Position numbers and translations under genes: made by a program. The notes under the pieces are model-generated. The model was not told the DNA's origin, made no database searches, and was given only the letters and a program-made list of their open reading frames with translations. From the NCBI GenBank assembly GCA_013813135.1, contig JACCSF010000417.1:1-6023 (forward strand): DNA of 6,023 nt. The letters are read 5' to 3'. Below, one piece after another: positions 1-6,023 of the stretch. This stretch comes from Thermoleophilaceae bacterium (GTDB lineage Bacteria; Actinomycetota; Thermoleophilia; Solirubrobacterales; Thermoleophilaceae). Each line of letters starts with the position of its first letter. Position 1 is the first letter of the stretch.

Positions 1-1
1 T

Positions 2-522
2 GAGCGCCTCGGATTCGTCTACTTCAACACCCCGGCGTTCTTGGACCAGCTGAGCAAGGCCGGGACGGGCGCGGCGCCCGTTCGCCGGTCTCTTCAAGGA
101 CCCGGTGCTCGCGACGCTGAATGCCAACCAGCAGGGTGTGCGACTGGAGGCCACGCTGCCGAAGTCGATCAGCTCGGCTGGCGCGCAAGGCGTCCGATCC
201 CGGCGAGCGCGTCGTTCCGCTCGAGGTGGGCGGCGGCGGCGAGGGGTTCACGCTGCACACGCCCGGCGTGCCCGAGCCGATCCACCTGTTCCAGAGCGAC
301 GGCAAGGTCGTGCTCGCCTACGGCGACGCCGCGGCCGCGGACGCCCTGGCGCCTGCCGAGACGCTGGGCGACTCGCAGGACTACAGGGACGCCGAGGAGG
401 CACTGGGCGGGGACTACGACCTGTCCTTCTACCTCGCCTTCGAGCCGCTGGGCGCCCTGGTGGCGGGCGCCAACAAGGACGGGGACAAGCTGCGTTCCGC
501 CTTCGGGATTACCGTGAAGTAA
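2..522 (+). pseudogene. 3' part of a DUF3352-like secreted protein, frame-disrupted and cut by the window edge
   Basis: The coding signal is continuous but changes frame twice. Frame 2 from position 2 gives ERLGFVYFNTPAFLDQLSKA. From about 78, frame 3 gives FAGLFKDPVLATLNANQQGV and runs to SISS. From 178, frame 1 continues (LARKASDPGERVV...) to the TAA at 520-522 and ends KLRSAFGITVK. Both changes are +1, equal to one extra base each; the second is well explained by one surplus g around 176-177. Codon use stays normal across the joins, so the damage is recent or is a sequencing/assembly error. The pattern of the last 110 residues (AYGDAAAADALAP, ETLGDSQDY, ALGGDYDLSFYL, VAGANKDGDKLRS) reminds me of DUF3352-type lipoproteins/secreted proteins of Thermoleophilia, whose function is unknown. 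From memory, the stretch between LSFYLAFEPL and VAGANKDGD looks shorter than in relatives. The 5' half, including any signal peptide, lies outside. It converges on the esterase gene. The family call is tentative. Confidence 0.6.
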
Positions 523-559
523 GGCGGCCTCCGCGCCGGGCGCAGCGGCAGGGGGCCTC

Positions 560-2827
560 CTAGTCCGGGAGGATGACCCAGCTGTGCGTGCCGCCGGGAG
601 CCAGGATGGTCGCCCCGCCGCGCGTCAGCAGGACCTCGCGGGGCGCCGGGGCACCGCCTGCACAGGACCGTCCGCGCCGCGCCACGGCGCCGGGCGGGAA
701 GGGCAGCGTCAGCCGCACCAGCGCGCGGCCGTCGCTCGCTACCGAGACCTGCATGCAGCGCCCACCGCGCAGCCGCGCGCGGCGCCCGTCGATGTGGGCG
801 CGCCGCACGTTTTCCAGTCGCAGGGAGAGCGCGTTGAGCTTCGGCGACCGCGGAATACGCTTCCACTCCGTGCCCGAGACGGACTCGGGCTTAGGGAGCC
901 CACCGGCCGCCGAGGTCACGCGCTTCGTCACCGGATCGAATGCGCGCCCGAACGCGAAGCTGCGGGCGCTGATCTCGCCGCGGGCCGGGTCGATGTCCGG
1001 GTCGCCGCGCTCGTCACGCACGCGCAGGTGCGAGACCCAGTAGGCGTGGTCGTGCACCAGGCCGAGGCGCGGGCGGTCGGCGTCGGGCATGAAGGCGTAG
1101 TCCACGCGGTTCGGGTCGGGCTGCACCACTGAGCCGGCCATGAACGAGCGTGCCCCGTTCCACACGTCACCGGCGGCCAGGTCGAAGTGACCGCCCGGGT
1201 AGGTCCACAGCTGGCTGCGCAGCCCCAGCGCGTCGAAGCGCGCCTGCTGGGCGCGCGGCCCGGCGATCGGGACCAGCGTGTCGGTGCGGCCGACCCAGTT
1301 GAGGAACGGCACCCAGCGAGCGTTCTCGATCAGCAGGTTGCTGTTGGTGGACTGCCCGCTCGAGGCCGGGCCGGGCGGGATCCAGACGCCGCGGGCCGGT
1401 GGACCCACGGTGGTGAACGCGGTCCCGAACAGGTCGGGCCACTGCAGCCCAAGCTTGTACGTGCCGTGGCCCCCCATCGAGTAGCCGCTGAGCGCGACCC
1501 GGGTGGGGTCCAGCCGGAACTGCCGGGCCAGGTCCGCCCACACCTCGAAGAAGTCGACCTCGGCCTCGTCCGCATACCAGCCGTCCGGCCCACGGCCGAG
1601 CGTCGTGACGTAGAACCGTCCCTGCTCGTCGCCGAGCTGACGCTGCTGGGTGGGGGAGAAGACGGCGTATTGCGTGTACGTGCCCGACAGCGAGTGAAGG
1701 GCGAACGTGATGCCCGCGCGATGGGTGCGGCCATAGGTCTTCGGTACGAAGACGAGGTACGGCTGGAGCCGGCCGCCGAACTGGGGGAAGTCGGGGCGGA
1801 CGCCCTCGTGCGGGCTCAGCCGCGAGGAGTAGATGCGCGCCTGCTTGAGGCCGGGCGCGTGGATCCACCGGCTCGCGCCCCCGGCGAGGCGCGCGAAGTC
1901 CACATCGGCGGAAAAGGCACCGGTCGTGCCGGCGCCCAGCGCCGCCGACTGCGACGCCTCGAACCAAGTCCCGCTGCCGCGCGGCTGGGGCTCGTCGAAG
2001 CGGAAGGCGAGATTGAAGATGCCGGGCGCGCCGCGTGCCGGGTTCGACGACCCCGGCTCGTCGGCCGTCGGCGGCCCGGGGCGACCGGCCTTGAAGGCGC
2101 CGCCCGACCAGAGCCCGGCGCCGGCGACGTAGCGCCAGGCCGCCCGCCCCGGGTCCATCATCGCTCGCGGGACGCGGATCGTCATCTGGTTCCTGCGCGC
2201 GTCCATCGTCACCGAGCCCGCCGGCAGTGCCGTGGTGGCTCCATTCGGCAGCTCGCTGATCTCTCCGCCCGTGCCCCACGCCGTGATGAAGCGATCCAGG
2301 CCGGGCGAGCTGATGCCGGCGCCGCGCGGCCAGGGCACCTGATCGCCGCCGCTGCGGTCCGTGTCGATGCCGATGCCGACCCCGGTGGCGTCCTCGGCGA
2401 GCACCGTCCCGAGCGTGACGCGGTAGACGATCGCGTCGGCGGTGGGCCTGATGCGCAGCTCCACGAGGTCCGCAGCGTTGTTGGCGTACCGCGCGGCGGT
2501 CGGGTAGCGCAGGTCGCCGCTCGCGGGGGAGAACCCGGCGACGCCGGGCGGCGACGAGCTCACGCCGGTTTCCGCGCCGTGGTCGTCGAACAGGTAGTCC
2601 TGGTAGAGGTACTCGCCGCGCCGGTAGGCGTCGGTGCCCGACACCAGCAGCGGCCGCGCTCGGAAGGGGGCCCGCACCTCGAGCTGTGGCGCCACCGGCG
2701 CCTTCGCGTACAGGAGCGGCGGACCGGGCAGCTTGCCCGAGCGCACGCTGGGCAGCGAGCCGGCCGCGGCCGAGGGCGCGGCAGCGAGCAGCGCGCCCGC
2801 GGCGGCTGCGAGGAGCCAGCGGAGCAT
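560..2827 (-). CDS. Secreted multidomain serine esterase / prolyl-oligopeptidase-like alpha/beta hydrolase
   Basis: This 755-residue protein starts with a Sec signal peptide (MLRWLL, then an Ala-rich hydrophobic core) with likely cleavage after A-A-A at about residue 22. Residues about 70-330 form a beta-rich region (YQDYLFDD, GDLRYPT, VELRIRPTADAIVYRVTLG, DTDRSGGD) that resembles the glucodextranase C-terminal-type surface/binding module. Residues about 350-570 are an alpha/beta hydrolase: the nucleophile elbow G-Y-S-M-G-G has Ser450, Asp516 sits in GRTDTLVP, and His547 in YPGGHFD, giving a plausible Ser-Asp-His triad. The nearest annotations would be PHB-depolymerase/esterase-D or prolyl oligopeptidase-like enzymes. 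Residues about 590-755 form a further beta-rich tail with two cysteines (691, 722) that could pair; I do not recognise it. It should act outside the cell on an ester or peptide substrate that I cannot specify. The ATG is 13 bp after the carboxylase stop and has a good ribosome-binding site, so it is probably the last gene of the operon. Confidence 0.88.
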   Translation of the reverse strand: MLRWLLAAAAGALLAAAPSAAAGSLPSVRSGKLPGPPLLYAKAPVAPQLEVRAPFRARPLLVSGTDAYRRGEYLYQDYLFDDHGAETGVSSSPPGVAGFSPASGDLRYPTAARYANNAADLVELRIRPTADAIVYRVTLGTVLAEDATGVGIGIDTDRSGGDQVPWPRGAGISSPGLDRFITAWGTGGEISELPNGATTALPAGSVTMDARRNQMTIRVPRAMMDPGRAAWRYVAGAGLWSGGAFKAGRPGPPTADEPGSSNPARGAPGIFNLAFRFDEPQPRGSGTWFEASQSAALGAGTTGAFSADVDFARLAGGASRWIHAPGLKQARIYSSRLSPHEGVRPDFPQFGGRLQPYLVFVPKTYGRTHRAGITFALHSLSGTYTQYAVFSPTQQRQLGDEQGRFYVTTLGRGPDGWYADEAEVDFFEVWADLARQFRLDPTRVALSGYSMGGHGTYKLGLQWPDLFGTAFTTVGPPARGVWIPPGPASSGQSTNSNLLIENARWVPFLNWVGRTDTLVPIAGPRAQQARFDALGLRSQLWTYPGGHFDLAAGDVWNGARSFMAGSVVQPDPNRVDYAFMPDADRPRLGLVHDHAYWVSHLRVRDERGDPDIDPARGEISARSFAFGRAFDPVTKRVTSAAGGLPKPESVSGTEWKRIPRSPKLNALSLRLENVRRAHIDGRRARLRGGRCMQVSVASDGRALVRLTLPFPPGAVARRGRSCAGGAPAPREVLLTRGGATILAPGGTHSWVILPD

Positions 2828-2834
2828 GCGCCGA

Positions 2835-2842
2835 CCCTACCT
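2835..2842 (-). promoter_or_regulatory. Ribosome-binding site of the esterase gene, overlapping the carboxylase stop codon
   Basis: On the minus strand the sequence is AGGTAGGG, followed by a 7-nt spacer and the ATG at 2827. The AG at its 5' end belongs to the TAG stop of the carboxylase gene (2841-2843). This supports both the chosen start and translation coupled to the upstream gene. It is the only clear Shine-Dalgarno-like site in the minus-strand cluster. Confidence 0.6.
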
Positions 2843-4406
2843 ACAGCGGGATGTTTCCGTGCTTGCGTTTCGGCGTGTCGACGCGCTTGGTCTGCAGCGT
2901 CTCGAGCGCGCGGATCAGCTTCGGGCGCGTCTCGTGGGGCACGATCACGTCGTCGATGTAGCCGCGCTCGGCCGCCGAGTAGGGGTTCGCGAAGCGCGCC
3001 TTGTAGTCACCGATCAGCTTCTCGCGGCGCTCGTCGGGCGTGGGCGAGGCCTGGATGTCGCGGCGGTGGATGATGTTCACCGCGCCCTCCGGGCCCATCA
3101 CCGCCACCTCGGCGGTCGGCCAGGCGAATACGAAGTCGGCCAGCATGTGCTTCGAGTTCATGACGTCGTAGGCGCCGCCGTAGGCCTTGCGCGTGATGAC
3201 GGTCAGCTTCGGGACGGTCGCCTCGGTGAACGCGTAGAGCAGCTTCGCCCCGTGGCGGATGATCCCGCCCCACTCCTGCGAGGTGCCCGGCAGGAAGCCC
3301 GGCACGTCCATGAGCGTCAGCAGCGGGACGTTGAAGGCGTCGCAGAAGCGCACGAAGCGGGCGGTCTTCTCCGAGGCGTTGATGTCCAGCACCCCGGCGA
3401 GCTGCGAGGGCTGGTTGCCCACCACCCCGATCGGCCGGCCGTTGAGCCGCGAGAAGCCGATGATCATGTTGCGCGCGAAGTGCTCCTGCACCTCGAAGAA
3501 CTCACCGTTGTCGACAAGCAGGTTCACCACGTCGCGCATGTCGTACGGCTTGTTCGGGCTGTCGGGAACGATCCGGTCGAGCTCTGAGTCCTGGCGCTCG
3601 GGATCGTCGCCGGTGTCCATGCGCGGCGGCAGCTCGAGGTTGTTCTGCGGCAGGAACGACATCAGGTAGCGCGCGTCCTCGAGGCAGCTCTCCTCGTCGT
3701 CGGCCGCGAAGTGCGCGACACCCGACTTGGTGTTGTGCGTCATCGCCCCGCCCAGCTCCTCGAACTCGACCTCCTCGCCCGTGACCGTCCGGATCACGTC
3801 GGGGCCGGTGATGAACATGTGCGAGGTCTCCTTGACCATGAAGATGAAGTCGGTCATGGCCGGGGAGTAGACCGCGCCGCCCGCGCAGGGCCCCATGATC
3901 AGCGAGATCTGCGGAATCACGCCCGAGCACTGGACGTTGCGCACGAAAACGTCACCGTAGGCGCCCAGCGAGACGACGCCTTCCTGGATACGCGCCCCAC
4001 CGGAGTCGTTGATGCCGATCACCGGGCAGCCGACCTTCGCCGCCAAGTCCATCACCTTGACGATCTTCTCGCCCATGACCTCGCCGAGCGAGCCGCCGAA
4101 CACCGTGAAGTCCTGGGAGAAGACGCAGACGGGGCGCCCGTCGATCGTGCCGTGGCCGGTGACCACGGCGTCGCCCCAGGGCCGGTTGCGGAGCATGTCG
4201 AAGTCGGCGGTGCGGTGCCGGACGAAGGTGTCCAGCTCCTCGAACGAGCCCGGATCGAGCAGCCTCTCGATGCGTTCGCGGGCGGTCAGCTTGCCCTTGG
4301 CGTGCTGCTTCTCCTCGGCCTCAGGGTTGGTGTGAACCGCCTGCTGGCGCAGCTCCTCGAGCTGCTCGAGCTTCTCCTCGTAGGTCTCCGGCGACTTCTG
4401 CCTCAT
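2841..4406 (-). CDS. pccB: Acyl-CoA carboxylase carboxyltransferase (beta) subunit, probably propionyl-CoA carboxylase
   Basis: This 521-residue cytoplasmic enzyme subunit transfers the carboxyl group from carboxybiotin to an acyl-CoA, normally as a hexameric beta core with a separate biotinylated alpha subunit (not in this window). It spans the whole family. There is a charged N-terminal helix (EEKLEQLEELRQQ), then KGKLTARERIERLLD at about 38-51. The N-lobe acyl-CoA oxyanion motif SGGARIQEG is at 135-143 and CAGGAVYSP at 174-182, followed by FITGPDVI. The C-lobe has DINASEKTARFVRFCD, VPGFLPGT at 368-375 and RKAYGGAYD at 406-414. The end, KRKHGNIPL, is typical. Asp414 aligns with the residue (Asp422 in Streptomyces coelicolor PccB) reported to favour propionyl- over acetyl-CoA. 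The start is forced: an in-frame TAA, the stop of the preceding gene, lies four codons upstream with no other start between. There is no clear Shine-Dalgarno, so translation may be coupled. The family is certain; the exact substrate is inferred. A methylmalonyl-CoA decarboxylase alpha subunit is the main alternative. Confidence 0.96.
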   Translation of the reverse strand: MRQKSPETYEEKLEQLEELRQQAVHTNPEAEEKQHAKGKLTARERIERLLDPGSFEELDTFVRHRTADFDMLRNRPWGDAVVTGHGTIDGRPVCVFSQDFTVFGGSLGEVMGEKIVKVMDLAAKVGCPVIGINDSGGARIQEGVVSLGAYGDVFVRNVQCSGVIPQISLIMGPCAGGAVYSPAMTDFIFMVKETSHMFITGPDVIRTVTGEEVEFEELGGAMTHNTKSGVAHFAADDEESCLEDARYLMSFLPQNNLELPPRMDTGDDPERQDSELDRIVPDSPNKPYDMRDVVNLLVDNGEFFEVQEHFARNMIIGFSRLNGRPIGVVGNQPSQLAGVLDINASEKTARFVRFCDAFNVPLLTLMDVPGFLPGTSQEWGGIIRHGAKLLYAFTEATVPKLTVITRKAYGGAYDVMNSKHMLADFVFAWPTAEVAVMGPEGAVNIIHRRDIQASPTPDERREKLIGDYKARFANPYSAAERGYIDDVIVPHETRPKLIRALETLQTKRVDTPKRKHGNIPL

Positions 4407-4418
4407 GCGCGAAGCAGG

Positions 4419-5879
4419 TTATCCATCCCGATCCACGCCCTCGTAGTAAGGGAGGCTGCCGCCCACTCGCGAACGCACTATCCCGTAGAGCCGGCGCACC
4501 ACGCCCGGGTGCCGGTGGGCGACGTTCGTGCCCTCGCTGGGGTCGCGATGCTTGTCGAAGAGGTGGAAACGAGTGGGCTTGTTGCGCGCCCACATGGCCC
4601 AGCGCCGGGTGCGGATGAAGAACGAGTTCCCGTAGCCGCCGAAGGCGTAGTCGCGCTTGGGCAGTTGCCTGCCCTCGAACAGGGGGGACATGTCCACGCC
4701 GTTCATCGACGTCGGCGCCTTGACGCCCATCATCGCGAGGAGCGTCGGTGCCAGGTCGTGGGTGGAGGCGTACCAGTTGCTCGACCTGCCCGCATTGCGC
4801 CGGCTCGGGTCCACCACGACGAGCGGGATCCGGGTGAGGGCGGGGTGCAGGGCCGTCGAGATCTTGCCGGTCCAGCCGTGCTCGCCCAGCAGGATGCCGT
4901 GGTCGGACACGAGGGCTACGACGGTCTCGTTCTCCAGGTTCAGGGCGTGAAGGCGGTCGAACAGAACGCCGAGCCAGCGGTCGGTCATCGTGACCTCGGC
5001 CGCGTATAGCTCGCGCAGCCGGCGCACGACCGGGCCGCGCTCGCTGGGCTGCAGCCAGTTGCTGACCTTCCCGTACAGCGGCATCGCCGGCTCGCTGCCG
5101 CGCCACTTGCCGTAGAGGTCGGCATAGGGCGCCGGCGGGGTCCAGGGCTCGTGCGGCTCGTAGGTGTCCACGACCAGTGCGAACGGCCCGTGCGAGGCGC
5201 CCACCTCGAGCGCGCGGACGGCGTCGGTCATCACCTTGGCGGCGAACGAGCGGCGCTCGTCTTGCCAGTAGCGGCTGTTGGCCAGGTACTTGCCGACGCG
5301 CTCGCGCTTCTCCGGAGCGATCGCCGGATGCAGCCAGTGCCGAAGCACGTGGTCCGGCACGCTCGAGGTCGGTTGGCTGCCGCCGATCTGACCGCCGCTG
5401 CGGACGAAGCGGTTGACGCTGTGGCGCAGCGGACCGTATGGCCTGGAAAAGCCGAGGAACGGGTTGTCGGTCACATACGCGGTCCAGTAGCCGGCACGGC
5501 GGAGCACCGCGGGCAGCGAGTCGTGCACATCGCGCAGCGGCGCCCAGCCCGGCGAGTAGAGCAGGCCCGGGTAGTCGTGCCAGTTGCGGAAGGGGAAGGT
5601 GCGCCGGCCGCCGAGGATCGAGTTGCGCGCGGGGACGGTGGGCATGGCCTCCGGGTAGGCGCTGGTGAAGCGCAGGCCCTGGCGCAGCAACTCGTCCATG
5701 TTGGGGGTGCCGATGGCCCGCTCGTAGACCGCGTCCTGGCGCAGCGTGTCGACGATCACCAGGATCAGGTTGGGGCCGTCCGGACGCCGGGCGAACGCCG
5801 GAAGATCTCCCAGCACGGTGCCGGTTGCCGCGGCCGCGGAGGCCTGGAGGAAGCGGCGACGTGTGGTTGCCCCCCTCAC
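4419..5879 (-). CDS. Tat-exported sulfatase-like hydrolase (alkaline phosphatase superfamily) with Thr at the nucleophile site
   Basis: This 486-residue protein begins with a twin-arginine signal: TTRRRFLQ at 5-12, then an Ala-rich stretch to about residue 30, so it is exported folded. The sulfatase-type fold follows. LILVIVDTLRQD has the metal ligand Asp44; MPTVPAR at 79-85 is the active-site motif; TYEPHEPW has His243; VSDHG at 324-328 supplies Asp326/His327; GEHGWTGK at 332-339 has Lys339; HDLAPTLL is at 374-381. Classical sulfatases have Cys or Ser-x-Pro-x-Arg, converted to formylglycine. Here the first residue is Thr81, as in the phospho-transferring/hydrolysing members of the superfamily, so a phosphodiester, phosphonate or other substrate is as likely as a sulfate ester. 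The GTG start at 5877-5879 directly follows an in-frame TAG (5880-5882) and is the only start keeping the Tat motif. No good Shine-Dalgarno precedes it. Its TAA is 12 bp before the carboxylase ATG, so the two are probably co-transcribed. Confidence 0.9.
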   Translation of the reverse strand: MRGATTRRRFLQASAAAATGTVLGDLPAFARRPDGPNLILVIVDTLRQDAVYERAIGTPNMDELLRQGLRFTSAYPEAMPTVPARNSILGGRRTFPFRNWHDYPGLLYSPGWAPLRDVHDSLPAVLRRAGYWTAYVTDNPFLGFSRPYGPLRHSVNRFVRSGGQIGGSQPTSSVPDHVLRHWLHPAIAPEKRERVGKYLANSRYWQDERRSFAAKVMTDAVRALEVGASHGPFALVVDTYEPHEPWTPPAPYADLYGKWRGSEPAMPLYGKVSNWLQPSERGPVVRRLRELYAAEVTMTDRWLGVLFDRLHALNLENETVVALVSDHGILLGEHGWTGKISTALHPALTRIPLVVVDPSRRNAGRSSNWYASTHDLAPTLLAMMGVKAPTSMNGVDMSPLFEGRQLPKRDYAFGGYGNSFFIRTRRWAMWARNKPTRFHLFDKHRDPSEGTNVAHRHPGVVRRLYGIVRSRVGGSLPYYEGVDRDG

Positions 5880-5915
5880 CTATCTAGTGGAGCACGGCTC
5901 GGTGGCGTTGGCGAC

Positions 5916-6023
5916 CTAGCCGCGCGAGAAGGGCCGATGGTGGGCCGAGCCAAGCGCCTCGAGGGCGCCCTCGAGCGCGGCCTGCGCGCCGTCGCGGTTG
6001 AGCGGGGCGTCGTCGTCCTGGGC
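5916..6023 (-). CDS. Possible C-terminal fragment of an unidentified protein, open at the right edge
   Basis: Reading leftward from the window edge in one minus-strand frame gives 35 codons without interruption and a TAG at 5916-5918. The peptide begins AQDDDAPLNRDG and ends LGSAHHRPFSRG. Nearly every third base is G or C (33 of 35), its strand matches the three genes that follow, and the 36-bp gap to the sulfatase-like gene would suit an operon. I do not recognise the family. The rival reading is a plus-strand gene starting at ATG 5937 (MVGRAKRLEGALERG...) and leaving the window, with AGAAGGG just upstream as a ribosome-binding site and about 57 bp of divergent promoter space. Its third positions are equally GC-rich (27 of 29), so composition does not decide. 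I slightly prefer the minus strand because of the gene order. Confidence 0.4.
   Translation of the reverse strand, partial: AQDDDAPLNRDGAQAALEGALEALGSAHHRPFSRG
5958..5975. repeat. Perfect 18-bp palindrome inside the possible edge gene
   Basis: CTCGAGGGCGCCCTCGAG equals its own reverse complement over all 18 bases. Allowing C5957 to bulge, GCG (5954-5956) and CGC (5976-5978) extend the stem by three pairs. It is in phase with both candidate reading frames at this edge, so both strands encode Leu-Glu-Gly-Ala-Leu-Glu here. If the segment is coding on the minus strand, this is probably chance in GC-rich Leu/Glu/Ala codons. If it is the start of a divergent gene, an operator role would be conceivable but is not otherwise supported. 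Confidence 0.55.

Noticed and set aside
523..559. Possible bidirectional terminator in the convergent gap
   Set aside because: A six-pair hairpin with a bulge can be drawn at 531-548, and cctcc/ggagg pairs at 556-572, but both are short and neither has a T-run on either strand. Such stems arise easily in DNA this GC-rich.
1167..2279. 370-codon minus-strand frame overlapping the esterase in another phase
   Set aside because: It is the same strand read out of frame; the in-phase protein has the coherent hydrolase domains and this one has none.
1187..3073. Very long open frame on the plus strand (628 codons) across the esterase gene
   Set aside because: It lies antisense to a gene with a clear signal peptide, catalytic motifs and ribosome-binding site. 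The product is Arg/Ala/Gly-rich with no motif, as expected for shadow frames in GC-rich DNA.
3711..5009. 432-codon open frame on the plus strand across the carboxylase and sulfatase-like genes
   Set aside because: It is antisense to two strongly conserved proteins and spans their junction; its product is rich in His, Asp, Val, Arg and Leu with no recognisable domain. It is a shadow of the GC-rich third positions.
5880..5915. Promoter for the sulfatase-like gene (TAGATA just before the GTG)
   Set aside because: The TA-rich hexamer abuts the start codon, no matching -35 is seen, and the spacing fits neither a normal nor a leaderless transcript.
1..6023. Defence, mobile or secondary-metabolite system
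   Set aside because: I looked for transposase, integrase, nuclease, toxin-antitoxin, repeat-array and PKS/NRPS motifs on both strands and found none. The genes are metabolic or secreted hydrolases with composition like their neighbours.

Overview
The window is very GC-rich, and third codon positions are almost always G or C. It comes from a high-GC bacterium, most likely an actinobacterium. The style of the first gene, the acyl-CoA carboxylase and the paired secreted hydrolases remind me of soil Thermoleophilia (Solirubrobacterales/Gaiellales). That placement is inference from protein style, since there is no rRNA or other marker here. No tRNA, rRNA, CRISPR, insertion sequence or phage gene is visible.

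Layout: (1) Positions 2-522 on the plus strand hold the 3' part of a gene resembling the uncharacterised DUF3352-type secreted proteins. It is open to the left edge and, as written, broken by two single-base frame changes near 62-80 and 174-178. (2) It converges, with a 37-bp gap, on a run of genes on the minus strand, read here from right to left. These are a possible C-terminal fragment of an unidentified gene (5916-6023); a Tat-exported sulfatase-like hydrolase of the alkaline phosphatase superfamily (4419-5879, GTG start); an acyl-CoA carboxylase carboxyltransferase (beta) subunit of the propionyl-CoA type (2841-4406); and a large secreted multidomain serine esterase (560-2827). The gaps between the last three genes are only 12 and 13 bp, so they very probably form one transcript. 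The window has no gene-free stretch over 60 bp.

How the genes might work together: the carboxylase is cytoplasmic and turns propionyl-CoA (or a related acyl-CoA) into its carboxylated form, feeding either propionate use or branched/complex lipid synthesis. The two flanking enzymes carry export signals and should act outside the membrane, one on phosphate or sulfate esters and one on carboxylic esters, perhaps of a polymer or cell-wall material. Co-transcription of two exported hydrolases with a carboxylase core subunit is unusual, and I cannot name the pathway. It may only be a housekeeping gene caught between neighbours.

I do not see a defence system, mobile element or clearly new molecular machine. 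The points most worth checking are the threonine where the sulfatase-like protein should have its formylglycine cysteine/serine, the three-part layout of the esterase, and the odd gene grouping.
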